Translations under genes and position numbers: made by a program
Assembly: GCA_943331005.2 (NCBI GenBank)
Contig: CALQJX020000008.1
Coordinates: 62,001 to 126,000 of the forward strand
Reading direction: 5' to 3'
DNA length: 64,000 nucleotides
DNA from: Bordetella parapertussis
GTDB lineage: Bacteria > Bacteroidota > Bacteroidia > Chitinophagales > Chitinophagaceae
In this document: piece by piece, positions 25,226-34,733 of the stretch
Layout: every line of letters starts with the position of its first letter
How positions within the stretch are numbered: position 1 is the stretch's first letter
Notes under the pieces: model-generated
Seen by the model: only the letters and a program-made list of their open reading frames with translations
What the model was told of the DNA's origin: nothing
Database searches by the model: none

Positions 25226-28200
25226 TTACCTTAATAATGTTACGTTTCCTTGTTTTTTAAATGTTTTTCCTGTTTTACCAAACGCCTCAACCTGATAAAC
25301 ATATACTCCTACAGGCTGCGGAATGCCGTTATATTCACCATTCCAGCCCACATTCATATCTTTTGTCTCAAATATCAGGTTTCCCCAACGGTTGAAAATA
25401 CGGAAATAATTCAATGTAGCAATACCTCGCTTAATAATTTTAAATTCGTTATTTGCTCCGCTACCCGGGGCAAACGCGTTTGGAAGGGCTATAATTGCGT
25501 CTTCATCCACATAGATCATTACAGAATCCTTCGTTACACAACCATGCTCCGTCATGCCGGTGATCACATATTTTGTGCTCGCTTCCGGTGTTGCCAGCGG
25601 GTTTACTATATACTTTCCGCTCAGTCCGCCAGATGGGGTCCATGAATACTGGGTACAGTTCGTCTGTGGATCTATCTGGTAACTTTCTCCGGAGAACAGA
25701 TGCACAGAGTCTGTCATATTGAAAACTGCTGCAGGATATACGGTTGCGGTAAAATTAATGGTATCCTTACAACCATAGGCACTGGTAGCTATGATCGTAT
25801 AGGTCTGATTGGTAATTGGTTTTATCACCGGCTGTGCTGCACGCTCATCGTTCAGGTACATCGCCGGTATCCATTGGTAGGAAACACCTCCTGCCGGCAA
25901 CAGCACTGCGCTGTCGTGCGGACAAAACGGCAGCTCCGGTATGATGGATGCAAAATTAGATGGCAGCACTACTATCTGTGCCGAATCTGAACCTCTACAA
26001 CCCGCAGGGGTTGTTACTGTCAGCGTCACCATTCCTGTGTCAACTCCGGTCAGTATCACCGATCTGTCTGTTGCTGTACTCAGGTTCGTAGCAGGAGACC
26101 ATGCATAGCTGTAATTCGTATACCATCCGGGTGTTACTATACCGGTCAGCCTTATCGTATCAGACTCACACACAAATCTGTTTCCGCCTACGTACACCTT
26201 CGGATTAGGCTGCACATCTATCCTGATGGAATCATAGAATGTTGGACATAAATGGAACGATACAGATACCTTGTACAATGCTGATGTATCGGGTGTTATG
26301 AACGGACTCACCACATTAGATATTGCTATACCCGATGTAGGCACCCATTGGTAATTAAAAAGCGCATCGCCAAATGCTATTACCTGCACCGGGGCTCCTT
26401 TACATATTGCCGTATCCGGGGTTACTATATTGATGGTATTAGGCAATACATACAGATCCACTATATCATTCACCGCACACGATATGGCGTGTGGCTGCAC
26501 AGTAACAGTATAGGTATACGCTCCTGGAAGCGTTGGCGATATGACCGGATTAGGTATGGTATCATTGCTCACATAAGTAGCAGGCGCCCATTGGTAATGA
26601 TAGTAACCCTCGCCTACTCCGGTACTGCCCGGCACAGTAAGGTCTGTGGTATAGGTCATAGGTATACAAATGGTGTCTTTTATAATCACCAGCGGCGCCG
26701 GTTGGTCTACTTCTATGTAGAAATTATGCACCATATCCGGACAATGTGCATAAGATGCGGTTACCGTGTATCCACCACTGACTGTTGGTGTTATCACAGG
26801 CTCCATCAGTGTAGTATCAGAAACACCTGTTGGTGGTCTCCAGCGCCACTCAAACTCTGCACTGCCACTGATACTTGTCTGCACAAAATCACCGATACAT
26901 ATTGCAGTATCATGGTTGTTCAGCACAAAATCATCAGGCAGTGTATGTACAGTTATCGTCTCTGTAGTAGCACATGCCGGCAGCAGTGTAGGGTTCACTG
27001 TCACAGTATAAGTTATATCGCCCAGCATGGTCGGTGTCACTATGGTCGATGCCGTTGTAACACTGCTCAGCCCCAGACCGGGAGACCAGTTATAACTATA
27101 GGCCACTCCGGGAGGCGGAGTAGTATATACGTTCAGGGTAACAGGTATACCCAGACAGGTTTTTACCAGATTAGAATCTACTGTTATTACCGGATTCGGA
27201 AAGATAGAAATAGTGATCGTTTTAGATTGAGGAATACAGCCCAGTGTTGGTGGCGCAGTTGCTGTTAGTGTATATGTAGTGGTCACTACAGGTGTTGCGT
27301 CCGTTATCAGTGTAGTTGAGCTGCTCACCGACGACGAAGGTGTCCAGGTGTAGTTCAGTATCGCATCAAACATTGTATCTCCGGTGGCTACAATATGTAC
27401 ATATTGTCCTGCACAGATAGAGGTATCAGAAGTGAGAATATGGAAGTCGAAAGAGTCCAGGATCGTCAGGCTGGCAGTACCTCCCGGAGTGAATACACCC
27501 GGATGACAAGGATCTTCATTCAGTATCTCCAGTGTCACCACCTTTGGTCCTACCGGCGGCACCGGCAGTGTGTTGATGTTGAGTATCGCAAACGTATCTG
27601 TAATAGGTATGATCACACTGTCTGGTATAGTCGCATAGTCATATCCGTTTACAGCTGTTCCCAGAATATTGAAGTGTACTACATATGGAGTTGTGCGCCT
27701 GTTTGGAATAGCAAAAACGAAATTGCCCGGTCCGCAGCCTCTTATGCAATAAGGCAATCCGCTGGTTCCTGTAGCACTTACCACAGTTGTAGTGGTAGAG
27801 GTAAGACTGCCTCCTTTTATGAATACGGCAGAGTTATAGGCATTGTCACCTACGTCTGCAATACCCAGTTTCAGATGGTATGTATCGCAGGGGCTCACCG
27901 CAGCAACTGCCGTAAGCACGGTTGTTTTACCATCAAAAATCAGCATTGTACTGGTAGAATTATCTATATAGTACATGTTGAACGGAGAACCCGGGCCCAG
28001 CGAGCTGCACCCTGTTATAGCATATGGCGTACCTAGCGGCGCAGAGTTCACACTATTGATGCAAACCGGAATATTGGTTCCGGGCACCCTGGCAATATTA
28101 TAAGGTGTTGGGTATGAAGTTGGTACCGCTGTTACACCTCCCGAAATAAGAAATCCGAACACATCATTGAATCCGGAACAGGCAAACTCCGGATATTCTT

Positions 28201-28651
28201 CCGAAGCAAATACGTAGTCAAATTTCACTGTGTCCCCTGCCGCTTTAAAATCAAATTCCAGCACACAGGCATCATTGGTAGTACCACCGGCAAGTGTTGC
28301 CAGATCTGCATCAGAGAGCGAAGGTGAAAAAGAGGAAGATTCTGTAGGATCTGAAGCCGGCGCGGTCATAAGTGTCACGTCACCACTCATCAGCGTAATA
28401 CCGTTGGGCACACCCACAGGGTCTGTTACAGCGGTGGTAAAGATACCATTACCCAGTGTGTTGCAGGTAAGCACAGGCGCCAGTATCACCACACCCGAGC
28501 CTGTTAGTGCCGATGCAAGCGTAAGCGCAGTTGCGCCGGGCGTTACAGTCAACTGTGCCTGTACAGGAACTGTACAGGTCAGTAACAGCACTAATGCCGT
28601 TACCAGCCTCATTATCTTTCTGACGGGTTTACTTTTCGCTACTTTATACAT
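25226..28651 (-). CDS. Surface protein with choice-of-anchor L and T9SS type B sorting domain
   Basis: A 1141-residue exported protein. After the signal peptide (RLVTALVLLLTCTVPVQAQ) comes an N-terminal choice-of-anchor L region with DACVLEFDFKAAGDTVKFDY and FASEEYPEFACSGFNDVFGF. Seven or so SprB/PKD-like beta modules follow, each about 85 residues, with a recurring Cys in (D/T)xCxG and strands such as TPTVSGGYTVTASYAHC. The C-terminus (PNAFAPGSGANNEFKII, FNRWGNLIFETKD, KQGNVTLLR) is the gliding-motility-associated type B sorting domain. It is therefore probable T9SS cargo displayed on the cell surface, with the following PorP/SprF as partner. Its ligand is unknown. A gliding role is possible but unproven. 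Confidence 0.9.
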   Translation of the reverse strand: MYKVAKSKPVRKIMRLVTALVLLLTCTVPVQAQLTVTPGATALTLASALTGSGVVILAPVLTCNTLGNGIFTTAVTDPVGVPNGITLMSGDVTLMTAPASDPTESSSFSPSLSDADLATLAGGTTNDACVLEFDFKAAGDTVKFDYVFASEEYPEFACSGFNDVFGFLISGGVTAVPTSYPTPYNIARVPGTNIPVCINSVNSAPLGTPYAITGCSSLGPGSPFNMYYIDNSTSTMLIFDGKTTVLTAVAAVSPCDTYHLKLGIADVGDNAYNSAVFIKGGSLTSTTTTVVSATGTSGLPYCIRGCGPGNFVFAIPNRRTTPYVVHFNILGTAVNGYDYATIPDSVIIPITDTFAILNINTLPVPPVGPKVVTLEILNEDPCHPGVFTPGGTASLTILDSFDFHILTSDTSICAGQYVHIVATGDTMFDAILNYTWTPSSSVSSSTTLITDATPVVTTTYTLTATAPPTLGCIPQSKTITISIFPNPVITVDSNLVKTCLGIPVTLNVYTTPPPGVAYSYNWSPGLGLSSVTTASTIVTPTMLGDITYTVTVNPTLLPACATTETITVHTLPDDFVLNNHDTAICIGDFVQTSISGSAEFEWRWRPPTGVSDTTLMEPVITPTVSGGYTVTASYAHCPDMVHNFYIEVDQPAPLVIIKDTICIPMTYTTDLTVPGSTGVGEGYYHYQWAPATYVSNDTIPNPVISPTLPGAYTYTVTVQPHAISCAVNDIVDLYVLPNTINIVTPDTAICKGAPVQVIAFGDALFNYQWVPTSGIAISNVVSPFITPDTSALYKVSVSFHLCPTFYDSIRIDVQPNPKVYVGGNRFVCESDTIRLTGIVTPGWYTNYSYAWSPATNLSTATDRSVILTGVDTGMVTLTVTTPAGCRGSDSAQIVVLPSNFASIIPELPFCPHDSAVLLPAGGVSYQWIPAMYLNDERAAQPVIKPITNQTYTIIATSAYGCKDTINFTATVYPAAVFNMTDSVHLFSGESYQIDPQTNCTQYSWTPSGGLSGKYIVNPLATPEASTKYVITGMTEHGCVTKDSVMIYVDEDAIIALPNAFAPGSGANNEFKIIKRGIATLNYFRIFNRWGNLIFETKDMNVGWNGEYNGIPQPVGVYVYQVEAFGKTGKTFKKQGNVTLLR

Positions 28652-28683
28652 GACCTACCGGATATCTGTAATTATCAGACAAT

Positions 28684-28726
28684 AAAAAACGGATTAACGT
28701 TTGGTATTGACACAAAAAAACGGATT
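28684..28726. repeat. Tandem direct repeat in the leader of the type B surface gene
   Basis: AAAAAACGGATT occurs at 28684-28695 and again at 28715-28726, starts 31 bases apart (about three helix turns). The second copy touches the -7 box at 28727-28734, so both copies lie in the transcribed leader. They could be operator half-sites or an RNA element; nothing else is known. Confidence 0.55.
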
Positions 28727-28734
28727 CAAAAATA
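28727..28734 (-). promoter_or_regulatory. Candidate -7 box of the type B surface operon
   Basis: Minus strand TATTTTTG fully matches TAnnTTTG and ends 75 bases before the ATG. No -33 TTTG is found at the usual distance. Confidence 0.4.
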
Positions 28735-28834
28735 TAAAAATTGAACAATATTTATATGCCTTTGCATAAATAAATACTGTCTCTTTTCTAATAAATGCTA
28801 AAATACAAAAATATGTCCAGATAAGCTGTGCTCC

Positions 28835-29713
28835 TTAATTGCGCTTATCTATGCCCCAGTAGAGTTTCTGCCTGATAGTTTTCAGAAAGTTATGCTCATC
28901 AGGGCGCACCAGCGATACCATGAACTGCTCTTTCTTCACCGCCAGCTGTATGTTGCTCTTTATGGTCTCCGTCCTCGCATCCATGGTGCACAGGAACTGC
29001 TCTGTGCGGCCTTCTATCTCAAAAGAGATCACATTATCATCAGGCACTACAATTGGTCTGGTATTCAGGTTATGGGGAGCCACAGGCGTTATCACAAAGC
29101 TCGATGCCTGAGGGAACACCACCGGGCCGCCGCAACTCAGCGAATAGCCGGTAGAACCAGTAGGTGTAGCCACTATCAACCCGTCTGCCCAGTAAGTATT
29201 CAGAAACTCCCCGTTCAGGTACGTATGTATCTTGATCATGGAAGAGGTATCCTGACGATGTATCGTGAACTCATTCAATGCAAATGGCGCTCCGTCAAAC
29301 AGAGGCACACTCGAATCCAGATGCAGCAAAGTCCGCTTCTCCAGTGTATACGAGCCTCTCACCAGCGATAATATAGCTGCTTCTACCTCTTCTTCGGGTA
29401 TAGCGGCCAGAAAACCCAGCCTGCCCAGGTTCACACCTATCAGAGGTATATTGGTATTACCTACAAAACACACCGAATCAAGCATCGTACCATCCCCACC
29501 CAGACTGATAAGCATATCTGTAGTGGCCGGCAGATCTCTTTTACTCGTAAAAAATCTGGTACACGCAGGCAATTCCACATGTTTGGCCAGTCGTTCATAG
29601 AATTCTTTGTAGAATACCAGCTGAAGTTTGTGATTCTCCAGCATCTGGAGCACTCCCTTCAGAAAAGGCACATCCTGTTCGTCGAACGTACGGTTATATA
29701 ATGCTACTAACAT
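28835..29713 (-). CDS. nadK: NAD kinase
   Basis: Phosphorylates NAD to NADP. The ATP/NAD signature is in ISLGGDGTMLDSVCFVG near residues 68-84, with LGRLGFLAAIPEEEVE after it. The substrate-binding TPTGSTGYSLSCGGPVVFPQ is near 178-197 and the C-terminal VVPDDNVISFEIEGR is also typical. Length 292 is normal. It lies between the BamA-like gene and the type B surface gene with no sign of coupling to either. Confidence 0.95.
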   Translation of the reverse strand: MLVALYNRTFDEQDVPFLKGVLQMLENHKLQLVFYKEFYERLAKHVELPACTRFFTSKRDLPATTDMLISLGGDGTMLDSVCFVGNTNIPLIGVNLGRLGFLAAIPEEEVEAAILSLVRGSYTLEKRTLLHLDSSVPLFDGAPFALNEFTIHRQDTSSMIKIHTYLNGEFLNTYWADGLIVATPTGSTGYSLSCGGPVVFPQASSFVITPVAPHNLNTRPIVVPDDNVISFEIEGRTEQFLCTMDARTETIKSNIQLAVKKEQFMVSLVRPDEHNFLKTIRQKLYWGIDKRN

Positions 29714-29775
29714 GCTGCGTTTCTGTTTTTTATAAGGTGCTGCTACTCAGTAGCAAGCCTCTTTCAGCGATATAT

Positions 29776-31164
29776 TTATTCGCTATTGAAGTGTAAATAT
29801 AGGCCATTTTGCCCCAGATGGTTGCGGGCATACTCCACTCTTATCTTCATGTCATAGAAGGTAACTATATCCAAACCTGCGCCCACACTATATTGCAGCG
29901 TATTTACCAGCGTATTGCTGCCCGCATTCGGATTACTGATGTAACCTGCATCAAAAAAGACTTTCGGGTATACCCGCACCGGTATGGCACTGAAGTAGCG
30001 CACCGGCAGGGAATAGGTATTATTAAAGATTTCCCGCTTCAGGTCAAAACGCACTAAACCATAGTTATATCCGTCTGTAACATAGTATTCATAACCTCTC
30101 ACATAGTCTGTCTGCGTTCCCAGCCCGTTCCTGAAGTAATAGGGCTGCTCCTGCGGATACATCAGCCGTCCCCTGCCTATCAGCGACACATACCAGCGTG
30201 GCTTTATACTGCGGAAAATACCGGCCTCCACATTTGCATACGTCTGAAACCGCAATCCTTCCATACCTATCCTGGCCACTATAGTAGATACCAGCTTCTC
30301 CCCTGTCAGCGAATAGCTCCAGTTATCTACTCCGTTATACTCAAAACGGTACATCAATTCGGCAAAACGGGCCCGGGTACTGCTATCGGCAAAATACCCT
30401 GCATTCAGCCGCACTATCGTATCTGCCACACTATAATGCCGGTATGTAGCCTGCAGCAGGTGCTTTTTGGCATAACCAGGCCGGTACACATAGCACAGCC
30501 CTGCTTCTGCCTGTCGCCACATTACCGGACCATTATAGCCCCCTGTAAACTCCAGCTTATTGTTGGCCGTAGTGTAGTAGGCCTGGTTGCTTCTGGCCAT
30601 TGCCGCCACTATCCCTACCCCATGGGTCTGGTCATTATCTATATAGGGCAACATATAACTTATACCCAGCTTTTGGGTATAACCTGCCTGTACTGTTATC
30701 GATAAAGTCTCCAGATTACCCCTGAAATTCCGGTCTGTTACCGTCAGTCCACCCGAAACACGGTCCAGGTCATGCCCCTGATCTACCCACCAGGTATTTA
30801 TATTCCTGTCGGCAAACTGCAATATGGCCGTAGGTATTATATACCACCGTTCCTTCACATGTATGTGCCAAACCAGGGTATCAGCACCTCTTTCTTCTAC
30901 CTCCTGGTCCACCTCATTAAACAATTGCAGGTTGAACAAACGCAGCTTTATCTGTGTTTTCAATGCAGCTATAGAATCTGCCGCTATACTTTCGCCCTCC
31001 TGCACTGCCAGTTCCCTCAGTATCACCTTCCTTTTAGTGATGTTGTTTCCGTCCAGCGTTATGGCTCCTATTATTTTCCTCGCCCCGCCTGCCCCCATAG
31101 CCTGCGCCGGCAAACGGAAACTGCAGTGCAGCAACAATGAAACAAATAACAGAAAACGAGTCAT
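29776..31164 (-). CDS. BamA/TamA-like outer-membrane protein with one POTRA domain
   Basis: A 462-residue outer-membrane protein. The signal peptide is MTRFLLFVSLLLHCSFRLPA; one POTRA-like region follows with ITKRKVILRELAVQEGESI and FNEVDQEVEERG. The remainder is a beta-barrel with the surface-antigen segment VRGYEYYVTDGYNYGLVRFD near residue 360 and a C-terminal strand ending HLGQNGLYLHFNSE. A single POTRA with barrel is smaller than BamA. A related role such as lipid, protein or iron-related transport is inferred. ATG at 31164 is chosen because it gives a plain signal peptide; the TTG at 31197 adds 11 residues of little merit. Confidence 0.8.
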   Translation of the reverse strand: MTRFLLFVSLLLHCSFRLPAQAMGAGGARKIIGAITLDGNNITKRKVILRELAVQEGESIAADSIAALKTQIKLRLFNLQLFNEVDQEVEERGADTLVWHIHVKERWYIIPTAILQFADRNINTWWVDQGHDLDRVSGGLTVTDRNFRGNLETLSITVQAGYTQKLGISYMLPYIDNDQTHGVGIVAAMARSNQAYYTTANNKLEFTGGYNGPVMWRQAEAGLCYVYRPGYAKKHLLQATYRHYSVADTIVRLNAGYFADSSTRARFAELMYRFEYNGVDNWSYSLTGEKLVSTIVARIGMEGLRFQTYANVEAGIFRSIKPRWYVSLIGRGRLMYPQEQPYYFRNGLGTQTDYVRGYEYYVTDGYNYGLVRFDLKREIFNNTYSLPVRYFSAIPVRVYPKVFFDAGYISNPNAGSNTLVNTLQYSVGAGLDIVTFYDMKIRVEYARNHLGQNGLYLHFNSE

Positions 31165-31404
31165 GAGATACGGGCTGCAAGATAGCACACTTTGCAAAAA
31201 GCAGTAATAGGGTACTTTATCTCTATATCATCATCAGCGCTCATTGACCTCGCACAATTTCTGTAAACTCCACACCTTCAAATAATAAATATAAACAATA
31301 CTAATACCCTCACTATACTTCCTTTCATTAAAAACATAGAAATATTAACACTATTAACGCAATTATAAGAAGGACTTATATAACCTATATAGCTTTAAAT
31401 CTGT

Positions 31405-31412
31405 TACCTTTG
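31405..31412 (+). promoter_or_regulatory. Candidate -7 box of yidC
   Basis: TACCTTTG is followed by CGCCTCATTT and lies 20 bases before the ATG. The upstream 240 bases are AT-rich and hold no gene. Confidence 0.5.
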
Positions 31413-31431
31413 CGCCTCATTTTTCCTCTTC

Positions 31432-33267
31432 ATGGATCGTAACCAGGTTATCGGCTTTTCTCTTTTAGCCGCCTTGCTGATTGGCTATATAATGTACAGT
31501 CAGCATGAACAAAAAGTATATACAGAACAAAAGCAGGCCGACAGCATTGCCTATGCAAAAGCTCATCCGCGCCCGCTTATAGACAGCAGCAAACTGGCCG
31601 CAACTATTCAGGCCGGCGACAGCACTCTTGCCGACTCCGCCACAGAAGCACTCCGCCGCCTGCAGCCACCTGCATACAACGGTACTGCACAGACTGTTGT
31701 GCTCGAGAACAATAAACTCTCTATAGAGTTTACCAGCAAGGGCGCATACCCTACTGCAGCTGCTATCAAAAACTACAAGACCTACGGCAAAAAGCCGCTT
31801 TACCTCTTCAATGGTAAGGAAAACTCGCTGAGCGCTACCCTGCCCATAGACAACAACAGGTCAACTGCAGAACTCTATTTCAGCCCGGTTTCTAAAACAG
31901 AACCAAACGGAGACAAAAGCATAGACTTCGTTGCAGACCTCGGTGGTGGCAAAAAAGTAGAACTTATCTACACCCTTGCTGCCGACGACTATATGATGCG
32001 TTGTGATCTGGTGCTTACCGGCATTCAGGCTTCTTCTCTGCCACTCAACTGGAACACTAACCTGTTGCCTACAGAAAAAGACCTTGCCAACGAGCGCATG
32101 AGCACTCAGGTATACTACCGCAACAAAGACGAAGATCATGACTACTTCACAGTTGCTGTTGAAGAAAAAACTATCAAGAATACCAGCAATGCACCTCATT
32201 GGCTGGGTCTGCGCAAACAGTACTTCAGCTCTGCCCTTATTGCCGACGATGGCTTCAGCAAAATGGATTCAAAGTTCTGGTACAAGGCCGAAGACAAAAG
32301 CATTGTAGCACACAATCTGGCTACCATGATGCTGCCTCTGAAACCGGCCGGCAACATCAATACTGCCTCTATGCGCTGGTATATAGGCCCCAACGATTAC
32401 AAAACACTCAAGGCATACAAGATCGACCTCGATGAGATGGTGCCACTTGGTGTTGGTATCATGGCTTTCGTTAAGTACATTAACCAGTTTGCCATCATTC
32501 CTATATTCTACTTCTTCGCAGGCTTTGTCAGCAACTATGCTGTCATCATCCTACTCATGACCATCTTCATCAGGCTCATACTTTCGTTCTTCACTTACAA
32601 GAGCTATTTGTCTAGTGCCAAGATGCGCGTACTGAAACCTGAACTGGACGAGATCCGCGAAAAATGCGGCGACGATCAGCAGAAATTCGGTATGGAGCAG
32701 ATGAAACTCTACCGCTCTGCAGGTGTCAATCCTTTGGGAGGTTGCCTGCCTATGCTGTTCCAGTTGCCTATACTGCTGTCTATCTACTACATCTTCCCTT
32801 CATTTATAGAGTTCCGTCAGAAGAGCTTCCTTTGGGCCGATGATCTTTCCACCTACGACAGTATCCTCAACTTTAGTTTCAACATACCATTCTACGGAGA
32901 TCACGTCAGCCTGTTCACCTTGCTCATGACCATATCGAGCTTGTTCCTGGCTATCTACAACCGCAACATGACTCCACAGGATCCAAACAATCCTATGCTC
33001 AAGTACATGCCATACATCTTCCCTGTCATCCTTATGGGTGTGTTCAACAAGATGGCTGCGGCACTTACTTTCTACTACACATTCTCCAACCTGCTCAGTA
33101 TAGCGCAGCAGTTCATCATTCAGAAATACTTCATCAACGAAAAGGCTATTCACGCACAGCTGCAGGAAAACAAGAACAAACCTGCCACTCAGTCTAAATG
33201 GTCTCAGAAGCTGGAAGAAATGCAGAAGATGCAGGCCGATCGTGCTAAGAATCCTCCAAGGAAGTGA
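31432..33267 (+). CDS. yidC: Membrane protein insertase YidC
   Basis: Inserts and folds inner-membrane proteins, alone or with SecYEG. A single N-terminal membrane helix (VIGFSLLAALLIGYIMYS) precedes a large periplasmic beta domain up to about residue 330. Five C-terminal helices make the 60-kDa inner membrane protein domain, with GVNPLGGCLPMLFQLPILLS near 433-452 and IFPVILMGVFNKMAAALTFY near 527-546. The tail is basic (KWSQKLEEMQKMQADRAKN), as in ribosome-binding YidC proteins. Length 611 fits Bacteroidota YidC. It is followed by a strong bidirectional terminator. Confidence 0.95.
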   Translation: MDRNQVIGFSLLAALLIGYIMYSQHEQKVYTEQKQADSIAYAKAHPRPLIDSSKLAATIQAGDSTLADSATEALRRLQPPAYNGTAQTVVLENNKLSIEFTSKGAYPTAAAIKNYKTYGKKPLYLFNGKENSLSATLPIDNNRSTAELYFSPVSKTEPNGDKSIDFVADLGGGKKVELIYTLAADDYMMRCDLVLTGIQASSLPLNWNTNLLPTEKDLANERMSTQVYYRNKDEDHDYFTVAVEEKTIKNTSNAPHWLGLRKQYFSSALIADDGFSKMDSKFWYKAEDKSIVAHNLATMMLPLKPAGNINTASMRWYIGPNDYKTLKAYKIDLDEMVPLGVGIMAFVKYINQFAIIPIFYFFAGFVSNYAVIILLMTIFIRLILSFFTYKSYLSSAKMRVLKPELDEIREKCGDDQQKFGMEQMKLYRSAGVNPLGGCLPMLFQLPILLSIYYIFPSFIEFRQKSFLWADDLSTYDSILNFSFNIPFYGDHVSLFTLLMTISSLFLAIYNRNMTPQDPNNPMLKYMPYIFPVILMGVFNKMAAALTFYYTFSNLLSIAQQFIIQKYFINEKAIHAQLQENKNKPATQSKWSQKLEEMQKMQADRAKNPPRK

Positions 33268-33296
33268 TCAACACCTCCGGGTAATTAACTCAATAT

Positions 33297-33335
33297 AAAA
33301 AGAATAGAGCCGCACATTGCGGCTCTATTCTTTTT
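33297..33335 (+). terminator. Terminator of yidC (bidirectional)
   Basis: A 14-base perfect stem (33301-33314 with 33318-33331) has A and T runs on the two sides. It serves yidC, 30 bases upstream, and can also end the minus-strand O-antigen-ligase-like transcript about 100 bases beyond its stop. Confidence 0.85.
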
Positions 33336-33432
33336 ATATACCATCATGTTTTAGTTACTCATTTCTGCAGCAATTGCTATGCGCATTATTATCAGATTGC
33401 TGACAACTTTTCAATTGCCGGTCAGGTTTCTA

Positions 33433-34659
33433 TTATTCAGTTATTGCAGCTACCTGCTGTTCTTTTGTTTCACCCAACTCTTGCAAGTGCAGCAACAGGA
33501 AGAACAGATAAACGAAAACGCCAAACTGCACCTCCAGCACCGGCTCTATCATCAGCTGAATGAAGAGGATGAACCACACTATAAAGAAGAAAAAACTCTG
33601 CCTGTTCCTGCGCATCTTCGTCAGCGGCCAGAACACCCAAGCTATGAAAACGATCATTGCCGGTATGCCGCAGCCCAGCCCCACTACCAGAAACTGATTA
33701 TGCGGCAGCAATCTGCCATGTTCATCTGTCTGCGGATAGTACTGCTGGTACATACTGTCCATAGCTGACTTCATATCTCCACCTCCTACTCCCGTCATTG
33801 GGTGCGCCGCTATCAGTTGGGCAGATAGTTTATAAGAAACCAGCCGCGCCACATCACCCAGGTTATCCGTACGCTCATTGTGCTGATACATGAATATGGT
33901 GTAGCCAATGTACACTATACGCTCCCTTAGCGTTGGTAGCATACGCACAGCCAGAAACATCACTACAGGCATGGCTACTATCACCATTATGCCCAGCAGT
34001 TTCTTTTTACCAAAGGATAGATAAACTCCCCATGCACCCAGAAACAGATAAAAGGACAACAAGCCTGTCTTGGCAGCAAGTATATGTATGTAGGCAACCA
34101 GTAGCAGCACACAGCTACCCGCTATTATCTTCAGCCGCCTGCCCTGCATTTGCGGCCAGGCATACACACACCATATAATGAACAATGCCGAGGCCATACT
34201 GCTTCTTATATGGTCTTTCTTGGGCAGTGTAGGCAACATATGAGATACCTTGTATTCATTGATGTAGAACACAGGATCACTCAAAAATATAGAAATGGTA
34301 TAACCAGCGGCAAACAACAGCATCACTGCCACCGAAATGGTGAAGAACTGTATCTGCTTCACAGAAAATTTGGGCTGATAAGAAAATGCCAGCGGCAGCA
34401 GCAGGAATGGCAGCTTAGTCTGCAGGTGATCGCCCCATTGCCCCTTATCCTCGCTCCATAACCCCGACAGGGCAAACATGGCCACCCAGGCCAGCCCCAT
34501 CAGCCACCACCGTTGTTTCAGCCACTGTTTCGGCGGCACATCGCGTATGGCATTAAGCCCGAATAAGAACATGGATATGGACAATGCCGCCCGCGATACC
34601 AGAAAGCCGGCAAACATTCCCAGGATACAAACCAATGCAACATTGGATTTGTCTGTCAT
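33433..34659 (-). CDS. O-antigen ligase (WaaL/Wzy_C) family membrane protein
   Basis: A polytopic protein of about 408 residues with roughly ten hydrophobic helices. The long periplasmic loop contains a Wzy_C-like region: RLVSYKLSAQLIAAHPMTGV, GGGDMKSAMDSMYQQYYPQ and LPHNQFLVVGLGCGIPAM, the last pair being characteristic of O-antigen ligases and polymerases. It probably joins or lengthens surface polysaccharide, with the exact substrate unknown. ATG at 34659 is preferred; an upstream in-frame GTG at 34689 would add 10 residues. The adjacent meaB gene is divergent. Confidence 0.75.
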   Translation of the reverse strand: MTDKSNVALVCILGMFAGFLVSRAALSISMFLFGLNAIRDVPPKQWLKQRWWLMGLAWVAMFALSGLWSEDKGQWGDHLQTKLPFLLLPLAFSYQPKFSVKQIQFFTISVAVMLLFAAGYTISIFLSDPVFYINEYKVSHMLPTLPKKDHIRSSMASALFIIWCVYAWPQMQGRRLKIIAGSCVLLLVAYIHILAAKTGLLSFYLFLGAWGVYLSFGKKKLLGIMVIVAMPVVMFLAVRMLPTLRERIVYIGYTIFMYQHNERTDNLGDVARLVSYKLSAQLIAAHPMTGVGGGDMKSAMDSMYQQYYPQTDEHGRLLPHNQFLVVGLGCGIPAMIVFIAWVFWPLTKMRRNRQSFFFFIVWFILFIQLMIEPVLEVQFGVFVYLFFLLLHLQELGETKEQQVAAITE

Positions 34660-34676
34660 CTTATCGTTTAGAAAGC

Positions 34677-34684
34677 TACTTTTG
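34677..34684 (+). promoter_or_regulatory. Candidate -7 box of meaB
   Basis: TACTTTTG lies 49 bases before the GTG start of meaB. A TTTG at 34648-34651 is 25 bases upstream of it, two more than the common spacing. Confidence 0.35.
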
Positions 34685-34733
34685 CTCACAGGTAAAGTAC
34701 TGGTTATATTAAAACGCAGAAAAACATCTTTTA

